From assembly GCA_046590205.1 (NCBI GenBank), contig JBKJTT010000030.1, positions 1-14,858 of the forward strand: DNA of 14,858 nucleotides. The letters are read 5' to 3'. Positions 6,910 through 13,093 of this stretch are shown here, in pieces (position 1 is the first letter of the stretch; each line of letters opens with the position of its first letter). Below the pieces are notes generated by a model. That model was not told where the DNA came from, did not search any database, and saw only the letters and a list, made by a program, of their open reading frames with translations. Made by a program: the position numbers and the translations under genes. The DNA is from DATDEW01 sp046590205 (lineage in GTDB: Bacteria; Bacteroidota; Ignavibacteria; Palsa-1295).

Positions 6910-6930
6910 ATAGGTTGATTTTACTACTAC

Positions 6931-7149
6931 ATGGCGAAACAAGGGGCTATTAAAGTTGACGGTGTTATCGAGGAATCGTTGCCAAATGCAACATTCCGCG
7001 TCAAACTGGATAACGGACACAGCATTCTTGCACATGTATCAGGAAAGATGAGGATGAATTTTATAAAGATCCTCGAAGGCGATAAGGTCACTGTAGAACT
7101 TTCGCCATACGACTTGACCAAAGGGCGCATCACGTATAGATACAAATAA
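6931..7149 (+). CDS. infA: Translation initiation factor IF-1
   Basis: OB-fold factor that occupies the 30S A site and helps IF-2 and IF-3 select the initiator tRNA. Seen: 72 residues, exactly the family length, starting MAKQGAIKVDGVIEESLPNATFRVKLDNG, with HVSGKMRMNFIKILEGDKV in the middle and SPYDLTKGRITYRYK at the end. The ATG follows TTTTACTACTAC with no Shine-Dalgarno. The map-infA-rpmJ-rpsM order is standard. Identification is secure. Confidence 0.98.
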   Translation: MAKQGAIKVDGVIEESLPNATFRVKLDNGHSILAHVSGKMRMNFIKILEGDKVTVELSPYDLTKGRITYRYK

Positions 7150-7164
7150 TTTTAGAGTACGACA

Positions 7165-7281
7165 ATGAAAGTTCAAGCATCGGTAAAAAAACGCTGCGAG
7201 CATTGCAAGGTCATCACCCGTAAAGGTGTGGTGCGCGTCATTTGCAAAACGAACCCAAAGCATAAACAACGTCAAGGTTAA
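7165..7281 (+). CDS. rpmJ: 50S ribosomal protein L36, zinc-binding type (bL36)
   Basis: Smallest 50S protein, stabilising 23S rRNA folding. I translated it directly: 38 residues starting MKVQASVKKRCEHCKVI, with the zinc ligands Cys11, Cys14, Cys27 and His33, and the ending NPKHKQRQG. Length and ligands are those of the ancestral zinc (C+) form. AGAGTACGAC (7154-7163) precedes ATG with one base between, closely matching the sequence before rplQ. It lies between infA and rpsM, as expected. Identification is secure. Confidence 0.96.
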   Translation: MKVQASVKKRCEHCKVITRKGVVRVICKTNPKHKQRQG

Positions 7282-7297
7282 TTTTTACTAAGAGTAC

Positions 7298-7681
7298 ATG
7301 GCACGTATAGCCGGCATAGATCTACCAAAGAACAAACGATCAGTCGTAGGACTGACCTACATTTACGGCATTGGCAAGACCACCGCTCATAAGATACTTG
7401 AGCAAGTTGGTATTTCTGATGATAAGAAGATTCAAGACCTCACCGAAGACGAGATCACGTCGATCCGTCAGCTCATTACCAATGAGATAAAGGTAGAGGG
7501 TGTTGCACGCAGCGAAATGCAGCTTGCCATCAAACGATTGATGGATATCGGCAGCTATCGCGGATTGCGTCATCGTCGTGGTCTTCCGGTTCGTGGTCAG
7601 CGTACTCGTACCAATTCACGTACCCGTAAAGGTAAGCGTAAGACGGTAGCAGGTAAGAAGAAAGCAGCAGCTAAGAAGTAA
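7298..7681 (+). CDS. rpsM: 30S ribosomal protein S13 (uS13)
   Basis: Head protein contacting 16S rRNA, the P-site tRNA and L5 across the subunit bridge. Seen: 127 residues starting MARIAGIDLPKNKRSVVGLTYIYGIG, with the C-terminal signature YRGLRHRRGLPVRGQRTRTNSRTRKG (about residues 88-113) and a Lys/Ala-rich tail (KTVAGKKKAAAKK) that normally reaches toward tRNA. AGAGTAC (7291-7297) directly abuts the ATG; there is no Shine-Dalgarno. rpsM-rpsK-rpsD-rpoA-rplQ is the classical alpha operon. Identification is secure. Confidence 0.98.
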   Translation: MARIAGIDLPKNKRSVVGLTYIYGIGKTTAHKILEQVGISDDKKIQDLTEDEITSIRQLITNEIKVEGVARSEMQLAIKRLMDIGSYRGLRHRRGLPVRGQRTRTNSRTRKGKRKTVAGKKKAAAKK

Positions 7682-7700
7682 ACGATAACTAAGAACAGAA

Positions 7701-8102
7701 GTGGCAAAACAAGCACAGGGCGCAGGTAAAGCTCGCGCAAAAAAGAAGATCATCGCAACGTCAAACGGCGTTGCGCATATCAAAGCAACGTTTAACAACG
7801 TTATCGTTACTCTAACCGATATGCAGGGCAATACCCTTTCGTGGGCATCAGCCGGCAAGATGGGATTTAAAGGTTCGCGTAAGAATACTCCGTTCGCTTC
7901 AGGTGTATCTGCTGAATCAGCAGCGAAAGAAGCATACGATATGGGGCTTCGTAAGGTTGATGTATTTATCAAAGGACCAGGCTCCGGTCGTGAAGCAGCT
8001 GTTCGCTCGCTTCAGATCGCAGGCATTGAGGTCTTGACGATTAAAGACATCACTCCAATGCCGCATAACGGTTGCCGCCCGCCGAAAAAGCGTCGCGTAT
8101 AA
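7701..8102 (+). CDS. rpsK: 30S ribosomal protein S11 (uS11)
   Basis: Platform protein near the mRNA exit channel, partner of S18/S21 and 16S rRNA. Seen: 133 residues with a basic Ala/Lys N-terminus, the core HIKATFNNVIVTLTDMQGNTLSWASAGKMGFKGSRKNTPFA (about 26-66), and the C-terminal signature ITPMPHNGCRPPKKRRV. The Asn-Gly within HNGCRP is the site known to form iso-aspartate in E. coli S11. The start is GTG (7701) after AACAGAA, without a Shine-Dalgarno. A 100-base gap with hairpins separates it from rpsD. Identification is secure. Confidence 0.98.
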   Translation: MAKQAQGAGKARAKKKIIATSNGVAHIKATFNNVIVTLTDMQGNTLSWASAGKMGFKGSRKNTPFASGVSAESAAKEAYDMGLRKVDVFIKGPGSGREAAVRSLQIAGIEVLTIKDITPMPHNGCRPPKKRRV

Positions 8103-8130
8103 TCACAAAGTTTTTCAATTTGCTTGTAAA

Positions 8131-8181
8131 CTTCACACGAGCTATGGTGAAGGAAGAAGAGCAGCAGGTCATTTGACCAGC
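8131..8181 (+). promoter_or_regulatory. Tandem hairpins and mini-ORF upstream of rpsD (possible S4 leader)
   Basis: In the 100-base rpsK-rpsD gap, CTTCAC (8131-8136) pairs with GTGAAG (8147-8152), and GGTCA (8167-8171) pairs with TGACC (8174-8178), extendable past an A-A mismatch by GC/GC (8164-8165/8180-8181). A ten-codon frame ATG GTG AAG ... ATT TGA (8144-8176, MVKEEEQQVI) bridges the two stems. S4 is a known translational autoregulator, acting before rpsM in E. coli and before rpsD in Bacillus. That makes a regulatory leader plausible; the fold and the peptide are unproven. Confidence 0.4.
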
Positions 8182-8202
8182 GTATTAACAATCTAAACTA
8201 TT

Positions 8203-8835
8203 ATGGCTCGTTATACTGATCCGTCCTGTAAACTATGCCGCAGAGAAAAGCAGAAGCTTTTCTTAAAAGGCTCTAAATGTTATTCTGAAAAGTGTCCGAT
8301 CGAACGTCGTAACTACGCTCCCGGTCAACACGGTCAAGGTCGCCGCTCAAAGGTATCTGAATACGGTATTCAGCTTCGTGAGAAGCAGAAAGTACGTCGT
8401 ACCTATGGTATGCTTGAGACACAGTTCCGCAACACCTTCGAGAAAGCTGCACGTATGCGTGGCGTTACAGGTGATAACCTTGTAAAGCTTCTTGAACGTC
8501 GTTTAGATAACGTTGTCTATCGCCTGAACCTTGCACCTTCACGTAAGGCAGCACGCCAACTCATTTTACATTGCCATATTGTCATCAACGGTAATGTCGT
8601 TAACATCCCGTCATATTTATTAAGCCCAGGAGATACTATCCAGCTTAAGGAAAAGTCACGTAAGCTTGAAGTCGTCCATGAGTCGGTCAAGCGTACTCGC
8701 GGTGATAGTGGTGTACCAGGGTGGCTCTCGCTTAATAAAGCAGATCTTTCGGGTACGTTCCTTGCTATCCCAGAACGCAGTGATATCCAGCTCAATGCGA
8801 ACGAGCAGCTCGTAGTCGAGTTATACTCGAAGTAA
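8203..8835 (+). CDS. rpsD: 30S ribosomal protein S4, zinc-binding type (uS4)
   Basis: Primary 16S 5'-domain binder that initiates 30S assembly and affects fidelity; a classical translational autoregulator. Seen: 210 residues with an N-terminal zinc site at Cys9, Cys12, Cys26 and Cys31 (CKLC...CYSEKC), the RRNYAPGQHGQGR motif near 35-47, and an S4 RNA-binding domain around residues 97-160 (LLERRLDNVVYRLNLAPSRKAARQLILHCHI). The Cys-containing (C+) form contrasts with the Cys-less S4 I recall for Bacteroides and Chlorobium. The start after AACTATT has no Shine-Dalgarno. Identification is secure. Confidence 0.98.
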   Translation: MARYTDPSCKLCRREKQKLFLKGSKCYSEKCPIERRNYAPGQHGQGRRSKVSEYGIQLREKQKVRRTYGMLETQFRNTFEKAARMRGVTGDNLVKLLERRLDNVVYRLNLAPSRKAARQLILHCHIVINGNVVNIPSYLLSPGDTIQLKEKSRKLEVVHESVKRTRGDSGVPGWLSLNKADLSGTFLAIPERSDIQLNANEQLVVELYSK

Positions 8836-8838
8836 TCG

Positions 8839-8867
8839 TTGACAGGTATTCGTATATAGTTTTTAAA
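8839..8867 (+). promoter_or_regulatory. Possible internal promoter before rpoA
   Basis: In the 54-base rpsD-rpoA gap a perfect TTGACA (8839-8844) is followed after 17 bases by TTTAAA (8862-8867), a 4/6 match to a sigma-70 -10 box. Transcription would begin about 15 bases before the rpoA ATG. This would let rpoA-rplQ be made independently of the long operon. One perfect hexamer is weak evidence, and the chance of a fortuitous match is real. Confidence 0.35.
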
Positions 8868-8889
8868 ATAAGCTTGAGGTAAAAATCGT

Positions 8890-9891
8890 ATGACAAATCT
8901 TCACATGCCGGATCGTATCGAGCTCGAAGAGTCTAGTAAGACAGAGACATTCGGACGCTTTATCGCATCACCGCTCGAAGAAGGATATGGTACGACGCTC
9001 GGTAACTCGATGCGCCGCATTCTTCTTTCCTCGATTCCCGGTACTGCGTTCACCAGCTTAAAGGTTGATGGTGTACAGCATGAATTCTCGACCATTAAGG
9101 GTGTTACAGAAGACGTAGCAGAGATCATCTTGAATCTTAAAGGTGTCCGTTTGAAAGCAGATATGTCAACGCCTACGCGTCTTATCGCTGACATCAAAGG
9201 ACCGAAAGATTTCAAAGCAGGTGACCTTCAGGATTTCACATCTGAAGTTACCATCCTCAATCCTGACCACCATCTCTTTACCATCGGCAAAGAAGGTCAT
9301 GTTCGTATGGAGCTTCGTGTTGGTCATGGTCGCGGGTATGTTGTCTCTGACGAGAACAAGTTACCTGATGCACCGCTTGGCACAGTAGCAATTGATTCTA
9401 TCTTCACACCTATCTCGAACGTTCGCTTTCATGTAGAGCCGACTCGCGTAGGACAGAAGACAGATTACGAGAAGCTTATTCTTGAGATCGAAACAGATGG
9501 CTCACTTACACCGGAAGAAGCAGTAACGACAGCAGGTCGCGTTCTTCGTGACCATGTAAATCTTTTCGTTCGCTTTGGAGGGCCGGAAGATGAGCTTCCA
9601 CCGAAGCCGATCCTTGATACCGAGACAGAACGTCTTCGTCAGATATTGAGCACACAGGTAGATACACTACATCTCTCTGTTCGCTCGCAGAATTGCTTAC
9701 GCGCTGCAAACATCAAGAACATAGCTGATCTCGTTCGTAAGGATGAGCGTGAGCTTCTTACCTTCCGTAACTTCGGTCGTAAGTCGCTTGATGAACTCGG
9801 CAGATTGGTCGAGCAGCTTGGTCTCCATTTCGGTATGGATGTTGACCAGTATTTCCAAGGGCCGCCCGAGAACGCAATGGCTCGCCGCTAA
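8890..9891 (+). CDS. rpoA: DNA-directed RNA polymerase subunit alpha
   Basis: Dimerises to seed RNA polymerase assembly, and its C-terminal domain reads UP elements and activators. Seen: 333 residues. The N-terminal assembly domain (about 1-235) contains EEGYGTTLGNSMRRILLSSIPG (30-51) and GHGRGYV (145-151). A linker around 236-255 leads to the C-terminal domain (about 255-325) with LSVRSQNCLRAANI and FGRKSLDELGRL. Arg265 falls at exactly the DNA-contact position of E. coli Arg265. It has a visible Shine-Dalgarno (GAGG, 8876-8879) 10 bases before ATG, unlike most neighbours. A putative internal promoter lies in the gap before it. It is followed by rplQ. Identification is secure. Confidence 0.98.
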   Translation: MTNLHMPDRIELEESSKTETFGRFIASPLEEGYGTTLGNSMRRILLSSIPGTAFTSLKVDGVQHEFSTIKGVTEDVAEIILNLKGVRLKADMSTPTRLIADIKGPKDFKAGDLQDFTSEVTILNPDHHLFTIGKEGHVRMELRVGHGRGYVVSDENKLPDAPLGTVAIDSIFTPISNVRFHVEPTRVGQKTDYEKLILEIETDGSLTPEEAVTTAGRVLRDHVNLFVRFGGPEDELPPKPILDTETERLRQILSTQVDTLHLSVRSQNCLRAANIKNIADLVRKDERELLTFRNFGRKSLDELGRLVEQLGLHFGMDVDQYFQGPPENAMARR

Positions 9892-9922
9892 CAGATAATG
9901 ATTAGAAACTAGAGTACGAGAA

Positions 9923-10483
9923 ATGAGACATAGTCAAAAAGGAAGAAAGCTCGGACGTACGTCCACGCACCGAAAGGCGACGATGAATTCCCTTTCAACA
10001 GCGCTTATCTTACACAAGAAGATCAAGACCACTGTTGCAAAAGCAAAAGAGATGCGTCTTTATGTAGAGCCGCTCATCACTTCTGCAAAGAATGCAAATT
10101 TGCTGCAGGGTGAAGATGCGACAATCACGGCGAAGCGTGTACATGCACGTCGTATGGTCGCTCGTTTCATCAAAGATAACGATGCGCTTAAGATTCTCTT
10201 CACGGAGATCGCTCCTAAAGTTGCAAGTCGTCCAGGTGGATACACTCGCGTAATCAAGCTCGGCAGACGTAAGGGTGATGCAGCTGAAATGGCTGTTATC
10301 GAGTTGGTTGATTGGAATGATATAGGCGCAAAGAAGCCAAAGCTTTCTAAGCCACGCCCGACACGTCGTAAGGTTAATGCTCCTGCTTCTACGAAGCCTA
10401 TAGCTGTTGTTGGTGAAGCGGCTGAAGATGTTGTACCTTCTCCTGCTGAATCAGTCGGTGAAGTAGCACCGGATTCAAAGTAA
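9923..10483 (+). CDS. rplQ: 50S ribosomal protein L17 (bL17) with long C-terminal tail
   Basis: 23S rRNA-binding protein near the exit-tunnel rim. Seen: the conserved core RHSQKGRKLGRTSTHRKATMNSLSTALI (residues 2-29) and RPGGYTRVIKLGRRKGDAAEMAVIELVD (about 101-128) fill residues 1-130. A 56-residue tail follows, first basic (KPKLSKPRPTRRK) and then rich in Pro, Ala, Val and Glu, ending EVAPDSK. The total is 186 residues against about 117-130 in most bacteria. Long L17 tails are, as far as I recall, common in Bacteroidota. AGAGTACGAG (9911-9920) precedes the ATG by two bases. It is the last gene of the operon, 18 bases before a strong terminator. Identity is secure; the tail's role is unknown. 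Confidence 0.96.
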   Translation: MRHSQKGRKLGRTSTHRKATMNSLSTALILHKKIKTTVAKAKEMRLYVEPLITSAKNANLLQGEDATITAKRVHARRMVARFIKDNDALKILFTEIAPKVASRPGGYTRVIKLGRRKGDAAEMAVIELVDWNDIGAKKPKLSKPRPTRRKVNAPASTKPIAVVGEAAEDVVPSPAESVGEVAPDSK

Positions 10484-10501
10484 AAATTATTACTCCTAAT
10501 G

Positions 10502-10535
10502 AAAAAACCTCAATACGAACGTATTGAGGTTTTTT
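10502..10535. terminator. Bidirectional intrinsic terminator between rplQ and pdxT
   Basis: CCTCAATACG (10508-10517) and CGTATTGAGG (10520-10529) form a perfect 10-bp stem closed by a tiny loop. It is flanked by A6 (10502-10507) and T6 (10530-10535) with more T after it. It gives a stem plus U-tract on both strands, so it fits termination of the + strand ribosomal operon and of the - strand pdxST operon, which converge here. pdxT ends at 10554. Confidence 0.93.
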
Positions 10536-10553
10536 GTTTTTAGTGAAAGACAA

Positions 10554-11159
10554 TTAGTCCTTTATCATCTCCAGAAAATACTCATGTACTCTTGTGTCAT
10601 TTGAAATTTCAGGATGGAAGCATGTGATAAGCATGTTCTCTTGCCTAGCCATGACAAAGCCACCATGTGCTTTTGCAAGTATCTCTACACCTTTGCCTGC
10701 CTTTAGATAAAGCGGCGCACGAATATAGACTGCATGAAATGGCTCTTTACCTAAGGATGGTATATCTAACCACTCCTCGGAGCTGAACTTCTGCGGACCA
10801 AAGGCATTCCGGCGAACAGTAATATCCATGAGTCCGATTCGTCCTTGTCCTGAATCTTCTATCTTTTTGGCAAGAACAATACTCCCCATGCATGTCCCCC
10901 ATGTAGGAAGTCCCCCGAGGATAGCTTTTTTGATTGCTTCGAACATACCTATATCTTCAACACCAATATTTGGGAGTGTGCTTTCGAGAATCGCAACGGC
11001 ACTTGATTCGCCACCGGGAATAACAAGTCCATCAATGCCATCTAATTCGCTTGTAAAGCGAATCTCACGAGTTTGGTAGTTCAATCTGTGAAACACAGCA
11101 CAATGCTCCTCGAAATCGCCTTGAAGAGCAAGTACACCTATGATCGGATGCTTCTGCAA
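10554..11159 (-). CDS. pdxT: Pyridoxal 5'-phosphate synthase glutaminase subunit PdxT
   Basis: Class I glutamine amidotransferase that releases ammonia from glutamine and channels it to PdxS for PLP (vitamin B6) synthesis in the cytoplasm. Seen: 201 residues starting (M)QKHPIIGVLALQGDFEEH, an oxyanion-type PGGESSA segment (48-54), the nucleophile Cys90 in WGTCMGS, and the His182/Glu184 pair in CFHPEIS: a full catalytic triad. The start codon is TTG at 11159-11157, immediately after the pdxS stop TAA in the same frame. Because that TAA is in frame, no upstream start is possible, and no ATG or GTG follows within the conserved N-terminus. The GC-rich AGGTCGGGG at the end of pdxS can act as a ribosome-binding site. 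Translation is probably coupled to pdxS. Confidence 0.95.
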   Translation of the reverse strand: MQKHPIIGVLALQGDFEEHCAVFHRLNYQTREIRFTSELDGIDGLVIPGGESSAVAILESTLPNIGVEDIGMFEAIKKAILGGLPTWGTCMGSIVLAKKIEDSGQGRIGLMDITVRRNAFGPQKFSSEEWLDIPSLGKEPFHAVYIRAPLYLKAGKGVEILAKAHGGFVMARQENMLITCFHPEISNDTRVHEYFLEMIKD

Positions 11160-12080
11160 TTAGATACCCCGACCTGCAAGTAACTCTTCCTTTGTTAATT
11201 CACGGACAGAGCGACCTACCATCGGATCACCGAGCCCCATTGATACTTTTGCGATGATGTCAGGATCTCTGAAATGAGTAACCGCTTCGACGATTGCCTT
11301 TGCGCGCTTTTTTGGGTCAGATGACTTGAAGATACCCGAGCCTACAAATACACCTTCAACGCCAAGCTGCATCATTAGAGCGGCATCAGCTGGGGTAGCT
11401 ATACCTCCGGCAGCGAAGTTCACGACAGGCAGACGACCTTTTTCGGCAACATAATTTACTAACTCGATAGGAGATGCAATTGATTTTGCATAGGTGTAGC
11501 GCTCATCCTTTGACATAGAAACCAGTCGGCGAATATCTCCATAAATACGGCGTGCATGACGGACAGCTTCAACAATATCACCGGTCCCTGCTTCACCTTT
11601 TGTGCGTATCATCGCTGCGCCTTCAGAAATTCGGCGAAGTGCTTCACCGAGATCACGTGCGCCGCAGACAAACGGGATTTTAAACTTGTGCTTATCAATA
11701 TGATGCTCTTCATCTGCAGGAGTGAGTACTTCGCTCTCATCAATAACGTCAACATTGAGAGCTTCGAGTACTTGAGCCTCTACAAAATGACCAATACGTG
11801 CTTTCGCCATAACCGGTATCTTTACACCTTTTACGATCTGCTCAATGAGCTTTGGGTCAGACATGCGAGCAACACCGCCATCTCTACGAATATCAGACGG
11901 AACGCGTTCAAGCGCCATGACAGCAACTGCTCCTGAGCCTTCTGCAATCTTTGCTTGCTCTAAGTTAACGACATCCATAATGACGCCGCCTTTGAGCATC
12001 ATTGGCAGAGCTCTTTTGATAAGCTCTGATGAGAGGATTGGTGTTTGCTTCTTTGGTGCTGTTTTTTTCTGCTTTGCCAT
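11160..12080 (-). CDS. pdxS: Pyridoxal 5'-phosphate synthase lyase subunit PdxS
   Basis: Condenses ribose 5-phosphate, glyceraldehyde 3-phosphate and PdxT-derived ammonia into PLP; a TIM barrel forming dodecamers. Seen: 306 residues. Active-site residues line up with the Bacillus enzyme at a constant offset of 12: Asp36 (GGVIMDVVNL), Lys93 (PVMAKARIGH) and Lys161 (MIRTKGEAGTG). The phosphate-binding loops NFAAGGIATPADAALMM (221-237) and GVFVGSGIFKS (243-253) are present. The extra N-terminus is a short Lys/Pro/Thr stretch (MAKQKKTAPKKQT). A putative promoter lies in the divergent region with the LysR-type gene. No Shine-Dalgarno is visible before the ATG. Identification is secure. Confidence 0.97.
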   Translation of the reverse strand: MAKQKKTAPKKQTPILSSELIKRALPMMLKGGVIMDVVNLEQAKIAEGSGAVAVMALERVPSDIRRDGGVARMSDPKLIEQIVKGVKIPVMAKARIGHFVEAQVLEALNVDVIDESEVLTPADEEHHIDKHKFKIPFVCGARDLGEALRRISEGAAMIRTKGEAGTGDIVEAVRHARRIYGDIRRLVSMSKDERYTYAKSIASPIELVNYVAEKGRLPVVNFAAGGIATPADAALMMQLGVEGVFVGSGIFKSSDPKKRAKAIVEAVTHFRDPDIIAKVSMGLGDPMVGRSVRELTKEELLAGRGI

Positions 12081-12088
12081 TATAAGTA

Positions 12089-12146
12089 GATGTTATTATG
12101 TGAAACTCACACAAAAAAACAGCGTTAGAATGATATAAATAACATC
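12089..12146. promoter_or_regulatory. Operator-like 9-bp inverted repeat in the pdxS/lysR divergent region
   Basis: GATGTTATT (12089-12097) and AATAACATC (12138-12146) are perfect reverse complements with centres 49 bp apart. One arm lies inside the spacer of the putative pdxS promoter, the other about 30 bases inside its transcript. A shorter palindrome ATGAT-N9-ATCAT (12130-12134, 12144-12148) overlaps the second arm. The layout suits a dimeric or tetrameric regulator such as the adjacent LysR-type protein, but no binding is shown. Confidence 0.4.
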
Positions 12147-12157
12147 ATATATTTCAA
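12130..12157 (-). promoter_or_regulatory. Putative pdxS promoter
   Basis: On the - strand TTGAAA (12157-12152) and TATCAT (12135-12130) are 16 bases apart, each a 5/6 match to the sigma-70 consensus. This predicts a start near 12123 and a leader of about 40 bases before the pdxS ATG at 12080. The region is AT-rich, so chance matches are likely; the inverted repeat inside the spacer adds some support. Confidence 0.4.
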
Positions 12158-12181
12158 TCCTCACTATCATTTGTAATTATA

Positions 12182-13093
12182 ATGGATATTATGCACGCTC
12201 GCGTCGTATCGGCGCTTGTCAGAGAGGGAACAATGCTTGGGGCTGCCGAACGTCTCGGAGTAACACAGCCGGCTATTAGCGCAGCACTCGGTACATTCGA
12301 GAAAGAACTTGGATTTACACTCTTCTATCGCACCCGCCGTGGTCTTACGCTAACAAATCACGGGGTAAATCTACTACCTAAAATACAAAAGCTTCTTGAA
12401 ATTACAGGGGAAGTAAAGGACTATGGGAAAAATCTCTCTGCTAGTGAAGGGGTTATCCGCGTTGCGGGTAGGCAAGGTTTCATGCAGAATGTTTTTCCAA
12501 ATCTTCTTTCTCGACTTAAAGAACGGATGCCCGGTATTTCAATCGAGGTAGCACATACTGCAGAGCAGGATACTGTTGTTGATGAATTGCAAAATGGACG
12601 AGTTGATCTTGCTTTTGCCGCATCGCCAAAGATCAAATCAATAACATCAGAAATATTCTTCCGTGACCCTGTGCTTATAGCAGTTGGCGAAGGGCATCCT
12701 ATACTAAAAAAGAAAAGTATTACACCAAAAGATATTTCAGAGCTTACGTTTTGCATACCACTCGGAAGCGATCGTCTTCGTACGCCGATGAATAATTTTT
12801 TACGGAAGCTTCCGAAGAAGCCGAAGATCATACTTCAGACAAATGATTATACGCTTATGCGTAATCTTATCGTCAGGGAAGGGGTTGCAGGGTTCGTGTA
12901 CTCACACATGTTTGCAAGTGATAATGGCCGGAGTGGATTAACACCGCTTCCGCTTAAGGACCTTAATCTGACTAGAGACCTGACAATTCTTCATCGCAGA
13001 GATGATCTCATCCCGCACGTACGTACTGCACGCCAGATATTTATAGAGGAAGCAAAAATAATACTTGAAGAGACAGCGAAAAAGTACAGGTAA
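12182..13093 (+). CDS. LysR-type transcriptional regulator
   Basis: Predicted DNA-binding regulator of unknown effector. Seen: 303 residues. The N-terminal winged helix-turn-helix spans about residues 5-62, with AAERLGVTQPAISAALGTFEKELGFTLFYR (21-50) as the recognition region. A linker helix runs to about 88, then an effector-binding domain starting GVIRVAGRQGF and containing RLKERMPGISIEV and ELQNGRVDLAFAAS. Length is typical of the family. It is divergent from pdxS with 101 bp between, the usual LysR layout for control of the divergent target, and the gap contains an inverted repeat. The known pdxST regulator in Gram-positives is a MocR-type PdxR, so a LysR type here would be different. Its target is inferred. 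Its stop codon abuts that of the convergent small gene. Confidence 0.9.
   Translation: MDIMHARVVSALVREGTMLGAAERLGVTQPAISAALGTFEKELGFTLFYRTRRGLTLTNHGVNLLPKIQKLLEITGEVKDYGKNLSASEGVIRVAGRQGFMQNVFPNLLSRLKERMPGISIEVAHTAEQDTVVDELQNGRVDLAFAASPKIKSITSEIFFRDPVLIAVGEGHPILKKKSITPKDISELTFCIPLGSDRLRTPMNNFLRKLPKKPKIILQTNDYTLMRNLIVREGVAGFVYSHMFASDNGRSGLTPLPLKDLNLTRDLTILHRRDDLIPHVRTARQIFIEEAKIILEETAKKYR

Noticed and set aside
11160..11162. Assembly error creating a false stop between pdxS and pdxT
   Set aside because: PdxS ends at a normal family length and PdxT begins at its normal N-terminus, so a true gene boundary is the simpler reading.
11556..11936. 126-codon + strand open frame
   Set aside because: It is antisense to pdxS, a highly conserved enzyme, and has a Cys/Asn-rich nonsense-like composition.
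12421..12831. 136-codon open frame on the - strand
   Set aside because: It is antisense inside the LysR-type gene, whose domain pattern is clear; no independent support.
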